Below, piece by piece: positions 1 through 9,963 of a DNA stretch of 42,500 nucleotides. Under the pieces are notes generated by a model. It was not told the origin of the DNA. It worked only from the letters and a program-made list of their open reading frames with translations, and did no database searches. The first letter of the stretch is position 1. Each line of letters opens with the position of its first letter. The DNA comes from Prorocentrum cordatum (lineage: Eukaryota; Sar; Dinophyceae; Prorocentrales; Prorocentraceae): positions 234,008-276,507 of the forward strand of contig CAUYUJ010017904.1 in assembly GCA_963575745.1 (NCBI GenBank), read 5' to 3'. The translations under genes and the position numbers were made by a program.

Positions 1-554
1 AACGCTCCATACGCAATGCCACATCGAAAGCCCACGATTCTGCGCTCTGAAATCATTTCGCCAAACAATGTCGGGCCACGCGCGTCGCACACCTGCGCAA
101 CTCAGATCGCAAAACGTCAGGAACGAAACAAATGACGTCTACCTACATAAACTAATAGTTTCTTACAAAGAAATCGCCCCAGGGAGCATGCGTGGTATGG
201 AGAATGCATCGTGTAGTAGCGTTGAAGTTCTCGCCCCTGGGCTCGGTCTTTCATGCGGTTTGGGGTGAAAGACCGCAAATGCCACGATTGCATTCGGTTG
301 CCTGTCCCTCAAAGCACGCCGGCGATCGCTCGAAAACCGCGAATTCGGGATGGTGTGTCTGCATTGTGTCCTTCTTTCTTGCTTGTCTCGTGCCGTCATA
401 TGGTCGCTGACTTTGTTTTTTGCGCTAGTTGTTGCATATCTGCGAGATGTTCCTCACTATGTGAGCTCCTGTGCTTTTGATTGCGTAACCCCACCAGCCC
501 ATCTAGAGACGATGCCCAGAGGAGTTGCCTCGATCAGGGAAGTGGGCAGCACAC
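1..554. other. No recognisable feature
   Basis: Mixed-composition DNA with only short open frames, none with GC-rich third positions or convincing splice sites. I see no gene or named repeat here. Confidence 0.5.
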
Positions 555-1320
555 AGAGGAAGGGTCCCTCTTGGAATGCTCTTTGGTGCCTCGGGGAGCC
601 TCGTGAGGCCTCGTCGGGGTCCCTTGGGAGCCTCTTGGAGGCCTTTTGGATGCCTCTTGGGCCTCCTGGGCGCCTCTTGGGGCCCTCTTGAGGCGCTCTT
701 GGGAGCCTTGAGAGCGCTTTTGGGGCCATGTTGGAGGAGATTGATCAACAATGATGGGAGCTTTAATTACGACTCCCCCTCAGGAGCCTCCAAAATCGCC
801 TCTTGGGCCCCTCTTGGGGCGCTTTGGAGTGCTCTTGGGCGCTCATGGGCCCGTCTTAGGGCTCTCTTGGGCTTCTCTTGGGGCCCTCATGGGCCCTCTT
901 AGAGCTGCCTTGAGGCCTCGGAGGGCCATCGGAAGCGAAAAGGCGAGAAGGCAACGTTCACTGATTGTCCTTCGGTTTTGAAGGATTCTGGCCTCTTGGC
1001 GACCTCTTGGAGAGGCTCCGTGGCCAATCGGAGCCATCTTGTGGCGGTCTTGGGGCCTCGTGAATCATTTTGGGAGCCAAATTGAGCTGTCTTGATCTAT
1101 CTTGGGCCATCTTAGAAAGCATCTTGGGCTCTTTGAGGCTCTTCCAGAGCCATCTTGGGCCATCTTGGACGCTCCACGACCCGCGAAACACCCCTTCCAG
1201 GTCCAGGGGAAGGGGAACGGGTAGGGTTAAACCCCTCCCCGAAAGGGAAGAAGGGGGTTGGAAGAGAACGCTCTTTAGACCACCTACGCCCAGAGGAGGT
1301 GGGATTCTTTGTCCTTCTGG
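555..1320. repeat. Dispersed CTTGGGG-rich repeat R1, copy 1
   Basis: The stretch is made of variants of CCTCTTGGGGCC. It then carries ordered landmarks shared with 23125-24275 and 31105-32375: a TCCAAAATCGCCTCTTGGG block, a CATCGGAAGC block followed by AAGGCGAGA, and a 3' end with GGGAAG, TTGGAAGAG and AGACCA. The order of landmarks is the same in all three copies, so this is one dispersed family and not only low-complexity DNA. This copy lacks the 5' part (AAAGTATCCCC, CAACCAGGGTGAA) present in the other two. No coding capacity is visible. It could be a non-autonomous element. Confidence 0.6.
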
Positions 1321-1329
1321 GCCATCGTA

Positions 1330-2250
1330 GTCCGCTTCCTTCAATGTCTCAGCTGTGTTTGGAAGCCTCCGTTGCAGCGTCCCTGTCTTGTTTGTGCGCT
1401 CTCCCAGCTGATTTTCCCACCAAAGCGTTTTGTTTCATGATCGTTTTGGTTACTGATCCGTTCAACTATGTCTTGGCTCTTTAGGACCATTGATTTATCC
1501 TCGGTTTCTATTTCGCGCTGGCTTTTCCTGGGCGAAACGTTCGGACGACGTGCGGGGGGGGGGCACGTGGGAGGGAATGCCCGCGACGATATATCACACA
1601 TTGAATTCTGGTTTGCCAGTCTGCCCGCGCGTACCCTGAACAGGGGGAGGATGCGGGGGAGGATAGGAGAGAAACCAGTCAGAGGAGCAGAAGAAGATGG
1701 AGGAGGATGAGGACACAGACGCAAGGTTGGAAAGCGCAGGAGTAGGTGGAACAGCTGCTGGGCGGAGATTGGCGCAGACCGGGGCAAAGGCTGGCGAGGA
1801 GGGGGGCCGATGAGAATGCAGAGAGAAGGTTGGGCCAACCAGGAGGACCAGGAAAGGAGAAAGAGGACGATGTAGGCGGAGGGAGGCGGATATGCGAAGG
1901 ATAGACGAGTGGGGGGGATGATGCTTGCCTAAAGGTTTGGAGGGTGGAGGGTGGATGGTGGCAGAGGTAGGATACCGGAGGCACGACGGGCGCTTGACGG
2001 AGCGTGGAGGTTTCGCCGTGCTTGCTCGGATAAAGAGTGAACGGGGGAGGGGGGGACAGGAGGAGGTCTGGGTACTGCGGGGGCGCCCTGTGCGCTGGAT
2101 GGGTACGCTGTGTTTTCGCCTGGTGGGCGCCTCTTTGGCGCCTCGCGCGCTGGTGGGTGCGGCAGAGATTTTGGTTTCGGACGCGTCCGTTTCAGTCACG
2201 TGATTTTAAGCAGTTCATCTATGACATGAACTGATATGTTTCTCCACCCT
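1330..2250. other. Purine-rich region without a supported gene
   Basis: From about 1625 to 1960 the plus strand is rich in GGA/GAGG runs, which leaves long open frames on the minus strand rich in Pro and Ser. The composition explains these frames, so I do not call a gene. Confidence 0.4.
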
Positions 2251-2255
2251 CGCAG

Positions 2256-2390
2256 GCCCGCAGACATTCATGTACATACCCTGGTTGCCCCCTGGTTATA
2301 TGCATGGATCCGCCGCCGGCGGACGAGGTGACCGGCGAGCTGACGATTTCCTTCACGCCCAAGAAACTCCCGAACCCAAAGACGGCGTCA
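2256..2390 (+). CDS. Candidate exon, unknown protein
   Basis: A pyrimidine run ending CCCTCGCAG (2255) is followed by an open frame from 2256. The frame has an ATG at 2304 that begins MDPPPADEVTGELTISFTPK. Third codon positions are mostly G or C after the ATG. The exon could end at the CAG near 2393 or the GT near 2387, both close to the start of repeat-rich sequence. The N-terminal part is acidic then basic and no domain is recognised. Either the ATG is the true start and the upstream part is leader, or this is an internal exon. Seen: frame, composition, acceptor. Inferred: that it is transcribed. Confidence 0.45.
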
Positions 2391-2439
2391 CAGGGTCCTC
2401 CGACAGCCCCATGACAGCAGCCGACAAGAGTTCCAAAGA

Positions 2440-2600
2440 GGGGCCGACAAGGACCGCCAACGACATCATGCCAAAAGCCGCTGGTATGATATTATCTTGG
2501 GCCGCCCCAAGGTCACTCTCGAAGCCCTCTGTCTGGGCCTCCTTCGGGTATTTGTTTTGCCCAATGACGCCCCAGTGGGACCCGTGGACCTTCCAATTTT
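2440..2600. repeat. Dispersed repeat R2, copy 1
   Basis: Contains ACAAGGACCGCC, a TGGTATGATAT box and TTCGGGTATTTG then CCAATGACGCCCC. The same phrases recur at 3480-3800, and the GTGGTATGATA box recurs at 6530 and 6690. Related to R1 by the CTCTTGGG phrases but distinguished by the TATGATA box. Confidence 0.5.
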
Positions 2601-2689
2601 TCCCCACCAACCTGTGTTGTTGGGTCCTCGTGTTGAAGAGGCAGCGCCCGCGTCCACCCCGCTGCCTCCCTCCCTCTCCCCTATCATCA

Positions 2690-2757
2690 GCATCCCCATC
2701 ATCAGCATCACCGTCACCATCATTATCGTCATCATCATCATCACCATCATCATCAGT
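2690..2757. repeat. (CAT/ATC)n microsatellite
   Basis: Imperfect CAT/ATC trinucleotide run directly before the 90-bp tandem array. Confidence 0.8.
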
Positions 2758-2760
2758 TCG

Positions 2761-3430
2761 GCACACCCCTCACACGGTTCGTGGACCCGTAGGGAGCTCC
2801 ACCGAAGGCCCCAGTGGCTGCATCCTCATGCGTCACCGCCACCCATTACGGCACACCCCTCACACGGTTCGTGGCCCCATAGGGAGCTCCACCAAAGGCC
2901 CCAGTGGCTGCGTCCTCATGCGTCACCGCCACCCATTACGGCACACCCCTCACACGGTTCGTGGCCCCACAGGGAGCTCCACCGAAGGCCCCAGTGGCTG
3001 CGTCCTCATGCGTCACCGCCACCCACTACGGCACACCCCCCACACGGTTCGTGGCCCCATAGGGAGCTCCACCGGAAGCCCCAATGGCTGCGTCCTCATG
3101 CGTCACCGCCACCCACTACGGCACACCCCTCACACGGTTCGTGGCCCCATAGGGAGCTCCACCGAAGGCCCCAGTGGCTGCGTCCTCACGCGTCACCGCC
3201 ACCCATTACGGCACACCCCTCACAGGGTTCGTGGCCCCGGAGGATGCTCCACCGCAGGCCCCAGTGGCTGCGTCCTCATGCGTCACCGCCACCCATTACG
3301 GCACACCCCTCACACGGTTCGTGGCGCCAGAGGATGTTCCAGCGAAGGTTCCAGTGGGAGGGTTCGCATGTCACCTCCGCGCCCAATCCGGCACGCCGCT
3401 CACTGTGCGTGGCCCCATAAGGAGCTCCAC
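2761..3430. repeat. 90-bp tandem array, seven units plus a decayed eighth
   Basis: Units start at 2761, 2851, 2941, 3031, 3121, 3211 and 3301, exactly 90 bp apart, each opening with GCACACCCC. An eighth, degraded unit starts at 3391. Units 1 to 5 differ by a few substitutions, and units 6 to 8 diverge progressively. Because 90 is divisible by three, open plus-strand frames run through the array as 30-residue repeats rich in His, Pro and Ser. The changes show no obvious protection of one frame, so a minisatellite is more likely than a coding repeat. Confidence 0.85.
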
Positions 3431-3479
3431 CGAAAGCGGTACCCACAATGCGGTACTCGCAGCTTCATATGGTTGGGTC

Positions 3480-3800
3480 TTTCGTCAGGCTTTTTTTGGC
3501 CCCAATGATGCCCCAGTGGGCCTTCTTCGGGTATTTGTTTGCCCCAATGACGCCCCAATGACCTCCCATGAGAGCTCCAAGAGGGTCCTAAGAGGGTTTC
3601 CTTGAGGGACCCCAACAAGGACCGCCGATGGTATTTGTCGAACCACGGTCGTCCCCTGGTATGGTGTCGCTGGGGGACCTCTTGGGAGCCGTGTTGTTGG
3701 GCCCTCTTGGGCCTCCTTGGGGCTTTCCTCTGGTCCCAAGACTGCGCTGGAGGGCCCCCGGACAGCCCCAAGAGATCTTCAATATGTATTCCCCACATCC
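3480..3800. repeat. Dispersed repeat R2, copy 2
   Basis: Shares TTCGGGTATTTGTTT, CCAATGACGCCCC and ACAAGGACCGCC with 2440-2600. It shares ACAGCCCCAAGAGATCTTC with the copy at 6440-6800. Confidence 0.55.
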
Positions 3801-3844
3801 TAAGTGGGGTTCTTGTTTTCTCTGGACACCCCGCGCAGTCCTCC

Positions 3845-4070
3845 CACCCCCCCCCCTCTCTCTCTCTCTTTTTTCTTCTCTCTCGCCGTCATCATCATCA
3901 ACCATCATCACTCATTGTCATCATCATCACCACCATCATCACCATCATCATCATCATCATCATCATCACGATCATCATTACCATCATCGCTCGATCACTC
4001 ACTCACCCACTCAGCATCATCGTCATCATCACTCATCATCATCATCGCCACCATCCCATCATGATCATCG
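3845..4070. repeat. CT tract followed by (CAT)n microsatellite
   Basis: A C then CTCTCT tract (3845-3885) passes into about 180 bp of CAT/ATC units with scattered substitutions. Histidine, serine or isoleucine runs in the three frames are a product of the repeat. Confidence 0.8.
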
Positions 4071-4079
4071 ACCAAAAGA

Positions 4080-4830
4080 TAGTCTCGTCTGTGAGTGAAT
4101 TGCGAAGAGGTCTCAGGCGGGACCCCCCTCCCTATGGGGCCCGCACTTCATGTTCGAATCCGAGGCGGGTCGTCCGAAAAGTTTAACTGTCGTCACTTTT
4201 GGGCTCCTGAGGCGTGAACCTGGAGGAAGTATCAAGCGAGAGCCTCGTCTGTGAGTGAATTGCGAAGAAGTCTCAGGCGGGAGCCCCTCCCTATGTGGCC
4301 CTCACTTCATGTTGGTACTCCGAGGCGGGTCATCCGAAACGTGTATTTGTCGTCACTTTTGGGCTCCTGAGACGTGAATCTGGAGGAAGTATCAAGCGGG
4401 AGCCTCGTCTGTGAGTGAATTGCGAAGAAGTCTCAGGCGGGAGCCCCTCCCTATGTGGCCCTCACTTCATGTTGGTACTCCGAGGCGGGTCATCCGAAAC
4501 GTGTTTTTGTCGTCACTTAAGGGTCTTGAGGCGTGAATCTGGAGGAAGTATCAAGCGGGAGCTTCGCTTGTGAGTGCATTGCGAGGACGTCTGGGGCGGG
4601 AGGCCCTCTTTATGGGGCCCTCATTTCATGTTGGCAATCCGAGGCGGGCCATCCGAAAACTTGTGATTGTCATTTTCGGGCTCCCGGGGCCTGAATATCG
4701 AGGAAGTCGCAGGCGGGAGCCTCGTTTGTGAGTGACTTGCGAGGAAGTCTTAGGCGAGAGCCTTCTGCCTATGGGTGCCGCATTTCATGTTGGTTAACCG
4801 AGCGGGTCATCGGAACCCTGTAAGTTTCGA
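4080..4830. repeat. 160-bp tandem array, about 4.7 units
   Basis: The phrase CTCGTCTGTGAGTGAATTGC and its variants recur near 4083, 4243, 4403, 4561 and 4719, so the unit is 158-160 bp. Units also share TCAGGCGGGAG, CTTCATGTTGG, TCCGAGGCGGGT and GAGGAAGT. The last two units are more diverged. No unit encodes an obvious RNA gene. Confidence 0.85.
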
Positions 4831-5079
4831 GGTGGACGCGCCACTGTCATGACAGTTTGAGTTGGATTTTCTTTGGGCTCTTTCGGGAGCAAGTTGTAGA
4901 GCATATTCTGGGTTCTCGTAGCTGTCGTCACTGTTGGGCTCCTCGGGAATGAAGTGGGATGCGATTCCTCGCGGGCGAATCTGAGCGGGGTCAGTTGCGC
5001 GCTCTTCAGACAGCGATTCGTTCGACCCATCATATGAGGAGGAAGAGGAGGAACAGGAACTGAGAAGAACGACGGCGGC

Positions 5080-5350
5080 CGAGCGCAGGGGGAAACCCTT
5101 GCGTCCGGGCCGGGGGTGGTAATTTATCCTCGGCCGAAACGGCGGCCGGGCGCAAGGGGAAACCCTTGCGTCCGGGCCGGGGGTGGCAACCCATCCTCAG
5201 CCGAATCGGGGGCAGGGGGGAACACTTGTCTCCAGGCTGGCGGTGGCAACCCATCGTCAGCCGAATCGGGCGCAGGGGGAAACCCTTGCGTCCCGGCGGG
5301 GGTGGTAACCCATCCTCGGCCGAATCGGGGGCAGGCGGAAACCCTTCACG
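5080..5350. repeat. ~60-bp GC-rich tandem array
   Basis: Four to five units of 59-67 bp, each with CGCAGGGGGAAACCCTTGCG, a GGGGGTGG block and ATCCTCGGCCGAA. The array ends exactly at the acceptor of the exon at 5354, so the last unit may supply the splice site of that intron. Confidence 0.8.
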
Positions 5351-5353
5351 CAG

Positions 5354-5952
5354 ACGACGAGCGCGACTTCGAGGAGTGCGCGCCAGGCCAGCTCTTTCGC
5401 CCCCGCTGCCAGCCGCAGGGAATCTGGCTGCATGTCCACGGCTTCAAAGAATCTCCGATCTACCAGGAGGTCGCCGAGCTGCTGCGACAGGGCGCCGATG
5501 GCACTGACGACGACGGCGAGGCCGAGGCGCTGGCGAGGAGCTTGCTCATGTTGAGGCCCAGCGAGCAGGAGTTCACGTGGCAGAGCTCGGGGGCGCACAC
5601 TGTGCGCCGCTCGGGGCTCACCCTGACGCACGCGTCCTACTTGACCTCCACGCTGTTGCTGGGCCAGACGCTGCGCAAGGGCGTCACCATCGACTGCGCG
5701 AGGGGCGAGGACGCTGGCCGCATGGGCATGTCGGACGAGCAGTGTTGGCTGCGCCTCTACGTCATGTTCCCCCGCGCCACTTGCATGTGGAACATGCTGA
5801 CCCTGCGGCCGCCCTCGCGCGAGTTTCTGGGGCGCGGGCCGCCGGTGCCCTTGCGGGGGGCGCTCAAGAAGTTCGATGAGAAAGCGAAGACTTCCAGGGA
5901 TGAAGCCGAGCAGCTCGCCGCGGAGCTTGGCTTCGTGCTGCCTCCCGCCTGA
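5354..5952 (+). CDS. Terminal exon of an unknown protein (about 199 residues)
   Basis: The frame opens after CACGCAG (acceptor at 5353) and runs to TGA at 5950-5952 with strongly G/C-biased third positions. Composition is that of a globular protein and the frame is free of simple repeats. Recognisable stretches include GIWLHVHGFKESPIYQEVAELL, which is broken here into GIWLHVHGF and KESPIYQEVAELL, then an acidic DGTDDDGEAEAL loop, QEFTWQSSGAHTVRR, and a C-terminal helix around KKFDEKAKTSRDEAEQLA. I know no family that fits. The same frame runs back into the 60-bp array, but composition changes at the acceptor, so the array is taken as intron. Upstream exons are not identified. The opposite strand is also open here because of GC content. 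Confidence 0.65.
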
Positions 5953-6105
5953 GAGCCGCGGCGCGCAGCTAGAGGCCCGCGGGGTTGTCCCAACGGTCTG
6001 GCTCGCGGGGCTGTCCCGACGGCCTGGCCTCGCGCCCCAGCGACCCGCGGGGTTGCCCCGAAGACGTGGCCCGCGGGGCTGTCCCAAAGGCTTCGCGATC
6101 TAGCC
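5953..6105. repeat. Short GC repeats after the stop codon
   Basis: Four to five variants of CCCGCGGGGYTGTCCC spaced about 35-45 bp, directly downstream of the stop at 5952. This is probably 3' untranslated or intergenic sequence. Confidence 0.5.
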
Positions 6106-6229
6106 GTCGGTGAACGCGCGCGCGTTGGCCGAGGCGGCGACGGCGACGAGGAAAATCGACTTGCTTGCCCCGGCCAGGGGGAAGGGGAGGTGCACGTAGA
6201 GAAGTGGCAGGAGGAGGATGAGGAAGGGG

Positions 6230-6370
6230 GGGAGGGGTAGAGGGGGGGGCGATGATGGGGAGGAGGCGGACAAGGAAGAGGAGGAGGAGGAGGAGGAGGA
6301 AGAGGAGGAGGATAATGATAGATAGACGGAGGAGGGGGAGGAGGAGGAGGAGGAGGAGGAGGAGGAGAGC
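6230..6370. repeat. (GGA)n purine tract
   Basis: GGA/GAGGAA units broken by GATAATGATAGATAGACG. Long Pro-rich frames on the minus strand are a product of the repeat. Confidence 0.8.
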
Positions 6371-6439
6371 CGAACTCAGGGCGAGAGGAGGATGTCCGCC
6401 AGGGCGACGCGGGAAGGGCTAAGGGTAAGCAAAGCATAG

Positions 6440-6800
6440 CATGTGGGGTCTTGCCGTCGGCGTAATTCAAAACGATATTCAAGATGGGGCCAAGGGGGCC
6501 CACAAGTATATCGTAACGCGAGCCCGTGGTATGATATCGTCGGGGGGCGCTTCGAGGGCTTTCAGGGGGCATTCCGCCGGCCCCACATATTTTCCGAGAG
6601 GGTCTGAGACAGCCCCAAGAGATCTTCGAGAGGGGCCCAAATAAGTTCCCAAGAGGGGCCCAAAAGGGCCACCAACCAAATCATACCAACAGCTCGTGGT
6701 ATGATAGTGTTTGTGACCCTCTCGAGGGTCCTCTTCGGCCCAATTGGGGCCTTCCTCTGGCCTCAAAGACAACCAAGGAGGACCTCACGTAACTCCAAAT
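6440..6800. repeat. Dispersed repeat R2, copy 3
   Basis: Carries the GTGGTATGATA box twice (near 6530 and 6690), ACAGCCCCAAGAGATCTTC near 6612 and GGGGCCTTCCTCTGG near 6745. All have counterparts in 3480-3800. Confidence 0.55.
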
Positions 6801-7255
6801 GAGCTACAAGAGGGTGTATCAAATTCCTTGGCACTGGAAGCAAATAGCTTCCACCGCGCTGGTGCCACACAGGTTGCACATACATCATACGATAATTCCG
6901 CCCTGAGTACAAGGGGGCCGAAACGGCCTTAGAGGACGACCCCCGCAGGAGTTCAATACTGTCAACACTAAGAGTGTTTGCGGCTAGCGGGGAAGAGCGG
7001 AGATAAACAAGTAGGAGACGGCAGAGGAATAGGAGGAAACGGAGAGAAATTGGAGGAGAAGGGCTCGAATATAATATTTGGTGGATGATGCCAGTCACGA
7101 CGGCGCAATTTATATCTATCCGGGTAAATGTCCCTTGCATTGCATGGTTCGCTCGCGGGATTCTTTCTCATGTGCGTACTTCGGCGCGTACGCCCTTATG
7201 CGGCTCCGACGACAAACGCGACAAGGAACACAACACGGGGGACATACGTGGAGAA

Positions 7256-7313
7256 AGAGGAGGAGGAGGAGGAGGAGGAGGAGGAGGAGGAGGAGGAGGA
7301 GGAGGAAGAGGGG
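7256..7313. repeat. (GGA)n microsatellite
   Basis: About 19 GGA units, nearly uninterrupted. Confidence 0.9.
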
Positions 7314-7391
7314 GAGAGGACCAGGAGGATGGCGAAGGAGGAAATGCTGGTGAGAGCAACGGCGTCATGCGCTACATCTGCTCGGCTCTCC

Positions 7392-7392
<1 letters not shown>

Positions 7393-7450
<58 letters not shown>
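7393..7450. repeat. (CTG)19 microsatellite
   Basis: About 19 uninterrupted CTG units. Plus frames give Ala, Cys or Leu runs and minus frames give Gln, Ser or Ala runs. Flanking sequence is coding-like on both strands, so it could lie in an exon, but I cannot decide the strand. Confidence 0.9.
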
Positions 7451-7503
7451 GGGCGGCAGGCATGTGAGGGGGGGGGCGGAAATGCGCCACGGAGGACAGC
7501 GCC

Positions 7504-7695
7504 ATGGGCCACGTGACGCTCCAGCGCTTTGCGCTCTGTGATGCAACAGCGCCACGCGCCAAACTTCTGGAGGTGGCAACAGTTATGCAGTCCGCAGTCC
7601 CCCAGAGAGCCGCGTCGATTCGCCTGCATCTGCATGCCCGCGATTCACCTCGCGACCCACCCGCGACTCACCCCGCGCCCGCCCCCTCACTCTGA
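7504..7695 (+). CDS. Small ORF or exon, unknown (63 residues)
   Basis: ATG (7504) to TGA (7693-7695) with G/C-biased third positions, beginning MGHVTLQRFALCDATAPRAK. The C-terminal third is rich in Ala, Pro and His. The minus strand is also open across the same stretch, reading toward a poly-Gln run in the CTG repeat, and has similar codon bias. The call is therefore weak. No domain is recognised. Confidence 0.25.
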   Translation: MGHVTLQRFALCDATAPRAKLLEVATVMQSAVPQRAASIRLHLHARDSPRDPPATHPAPAPSL

Positions 7696-7945
7696 TGCGC
7701 AATTGCCAGGTCCTAAGTAATTGAACTTGCGGACGTCCGCGCAATTTTTTCGACATTGTATCGGCCATGGGCCCCTTCTCCCTGGCGCACAGATCGCGCC
7801 AGGGGCGGCGACAGGGGCGCCGCTGGGGGGGGGGTCTGCTCCGATCCAGAAATTCGCGCAGACCCCTTGCACTCCCTTGTTCCTTGTGTGATGTCGTCCG
7901 ACCCTCTCAGTCTCCCCATCGCTTCCCCCCCGCACCCCTCGCGAG

Positions 7946-8077
7946 GTGGAAAAACGCGTGGACGAGGCGCTCAGTGCCTCGTACCTGGCCGACAACCCGG
8001 CGGAGAAGGCCTACAGCAAGGCCGCGCCGCTCGCGACCGGCACCGTCGCCCAGATACCACTCATTGAGGAGGGGCAG
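7946..8077 (+). CDS. Internal exon, unknown protein
   Basis: A pyrimidine-rich tract (about 7885-7940) ends CTCGCGAG|G. The frame from 7946 reads VEKRVDEALSASYLADN, then PAEKAYSKAAPLATG and TVAQIPLIEEGQ, with almost all third positions G or C. It looks like an amphipathic or globular segment with no simple repeats. The donor is not certain; GAACGC after CAG at 8077 would be a GA donor. Past 8090 the frame runs into (GAT)n as a long Asp run, which I take as intron. No family is recognised. Confidence 0.5.
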
Positions 8078-8087
8078 GAACGCAGGA

Positions 8088-8088
8088 G

Positions 8089-8144
<56 letters not shown>

Positions 8145-8280
8145 GTGATGGTGATGGTGATGGTGATGGTGATGGTGATGGTGATGGTGATGATGATGCT
8201 GATGCTGATGCTGATGCTGATGCTGATGCTGCTGATGATGATGCTGATGATGATGATGAGGATGATGAGGATGAGGATAA

Positions 8281-8334
<54 letters not shown>

Positions 8335-8388
8335 GGTGATGATGATGATGATGATGCTGATGATGATGATGATGATGATGATGATGAC

Positions 8389-8440
<52 letters not shown>

Positions 8441-8450
8441 GTGGTGGTGG
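8088..8450. repeat. (GAT)n composite microsatellite
   Basis: About 360 bp of GAT with sub-blocks of GATGGT (8140-8190), GATGCT (8196-8235) and GGT (8320-8337). The sub-blocks show local amplification of point variants. Confidence 0.9.
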
Positions 8451-8560
8451 GTGGTGGTGGTGGTGGTGGTGGTGGTGGTGAGGAGGAGGAGGAGGAGGAG
8501 GAGGAGGAGGAGAAGGATAGATAGGAGGAGGAGGAGGAGGAGGAGGAGGAGGAGGAGAGC
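8440..8560. repeat. (GGT)n then (GGA)n tract
   Basis: GGT units switch to GGA at about 8481 and are broken by AAGGATAGATA near 8513. Confidence 0.85.
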
Positions 8561-8689
8561 ACGGCACTGGGCAGGGCAGAAGGTCGAACCGAGTCCAGTC
8601 GAGATAATTGCAGCCCGCTCTGCGCCGGGATCTCTGGTGTGAGGCGCGCGGGGGCAAGGGGGGCGGAGGAGAGGGTGGGGTGGGGCAGG

Positions 8690-8766
8690 CTCCCACGTCT
8701 GGATGGTAGAGGCGGAGGATGATGGGCTCCCACGTCCGTGTGGTAGAGGCGGAGGACGATGGGCGG
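8690..8766. repeat. 39-bp direct duplication
   Basis: GGCTCCCACGTC followed by TGGTAGAGGCGGAGGA occurs twice in tandem. Confidence 0.7.
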
Positions 8767-9011
8767 ACCCAGCGGGGTTGAGGTTGGCAGTATTCGCGAA
8801 CTGGCGGCATTTGTCCCTGTCCAGACACCAGACACCAGCCCGTGGCCGTCTCGAACTCCGCCGTCAACTATGGAGATGGAGCGCGTCGCGCGCGGCCTCC
8901 CCGACTCGGCCGCCTCATGGCCGGGGCCGCGCACCCAGAGAAGTCGTGGATCTTAGACCCTCTGCCGGAGGCGATCCTCAATCCTGCCGCACTGCTGCTG
9001 CAACGGCCACA

Positions 9012-9190
9012 TTAGCTCGCTGCGGAAGAAGACGGCCAAGGAGCATCCGAGCAGCCTGCCGCTAAGGCTCGCCGATTGCTTGGCCGACCCGGATCCACCG
9101 TTGCGCCGAGTCGGCCGCCATAGCTGGCGCCATCGCCAATCGCGGCATTCCGGCCGTCGGCAGGAAAGCGGGGAGCGAACGGAACCCACC
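9012..9190 (+). CDS. Possible exon, unknown
   Basis: After ACATTAG the frame reads SLRKKTAKEHPSSLPLRLAD, then CLADPDPPLRRVGRHSW, with fair third-position bias at the start and weaker bias later. No donor could be fixed. It may belong with 9218-9400. Weak call. Confidence 0.25.
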
Positions 9191-9217
9191 ATGGTCATAA
9201 GTTCTACGCCAACCTAG

Positions 9218-9400
9218 GGCCGCGCCGGCGACGCTCTCTTCCAGGGCCTCCGCCGCCTCCAGCTCCAGAGCGACTTCCCAAGCGAGCTCCTCTGCGCCGC
9301 GCAGGGCGTCGGCGTCGTTCCCAGCTCAGCCGCCACTCCACGAACAGGCGCGCGCGCCCAACCGCCCACACGCGGTGCATGGGCACTGGCCAGAAGTTCG
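9218..9400 (+). CDS. Possible exon, unknown
   Basis: CCTAG|G (9217) is followed by a frame reading GRAGDALFQGLRRLQLQSDF and PSELLCAAQGVGVVPS with almost only G/C third positions for about 35 codons. Just upstream, HKFYANL reads in another frame; one inserted or lost base would join the two, so a decayed gene is also possible. The right end is not defined. Confidence 0.35.
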
Positions 9401-9559
9401 TCAGGAGCGAAAGAAGGACGTACATGTACATGAATCCACGCTGGTTTCGCGAGTTCGCATTGCGCGAATGTTCGTATCGCGCGGCAGGTCTCGCGGGTCA
9501 AGGGGCCGTGTTCATGTACATAGTTGGGCGCGTACGTCTTTGATGGGCTCCCTAAGAAG

Positions 9560-9659
9560 GGGCGCCTGTCCAGAGGCCCGGGGCCCCCTTATCAGGCTCA
9601 GGGAGCAGCAGGCCCCCCGGTGCAGCAAGCTCGCGGGGCCACTCCTCAGACGCCTTTAG
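9560..9659 (+). CDS. Possible terminal exon, unknown
   Basis: The frame ending in TAG at 9657-9659 reads GACPEARGPLIRLREQQAPR, then CSKLAGPLLRRL, with biased third positions. The acceptor could be the CCAG near 9573. An inverted-repeat element begins 24 bp after the stop. Confidence 0.3.
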
Positions 9660-9683
9660 TTCTTCTGGGAGAGGGTTGTTATC

Positions 9684-9829
9684 CCTGACCTTCCAGAGAG
9701 CTATGTTTTAGCACGGGAGGCCTAAAAACCTAAAAAACCAATCGAAACAGCCTAAAACCAAGACGTAAAATAGCTCTGGGATAGGTTTTTTAGTCGCGTG
9801 CTATTTTTAGCCCTCCTGGAAGGTCAGGG
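9684..9829 (+). mobile_element. Inverted-repeat element family B, copy 1 (146 bp)
   Basis: Begins CCCTGACCTTCCAG and ends with the inverse complement, CTGGAAGGTCAGGG in its less mutated form. Inside are AAACCTAAAAAACC, ACCAAGACGTAAAATAGCTC and GGGATAGGTTTTT. The reverse complement aligns along its whole length with 20014-20164. Flanks are AT on both sides, which would be a 2-bp duplication. Too small to code, so a MITE-like element. Confidence 0.75.
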
Positions 9830-9963
9830 ATGAAGTGTGAGGAGTTATGGTTTGTTGCTGATTGGGGTAACTGGGGTTGCGTTGGTGGCGACCGCCAGAA
9901 CTGGCACAAACTGCGTCCGTATCCAAGGCGTTTCCTCCGCGGATCCACAGGTCGACACGGTTT

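Noticed and set aside
8011-8934. Minus-strand Ser/Ile/His-rich frames over (GAT)n
   Set aside because: Products of the microsatellite.
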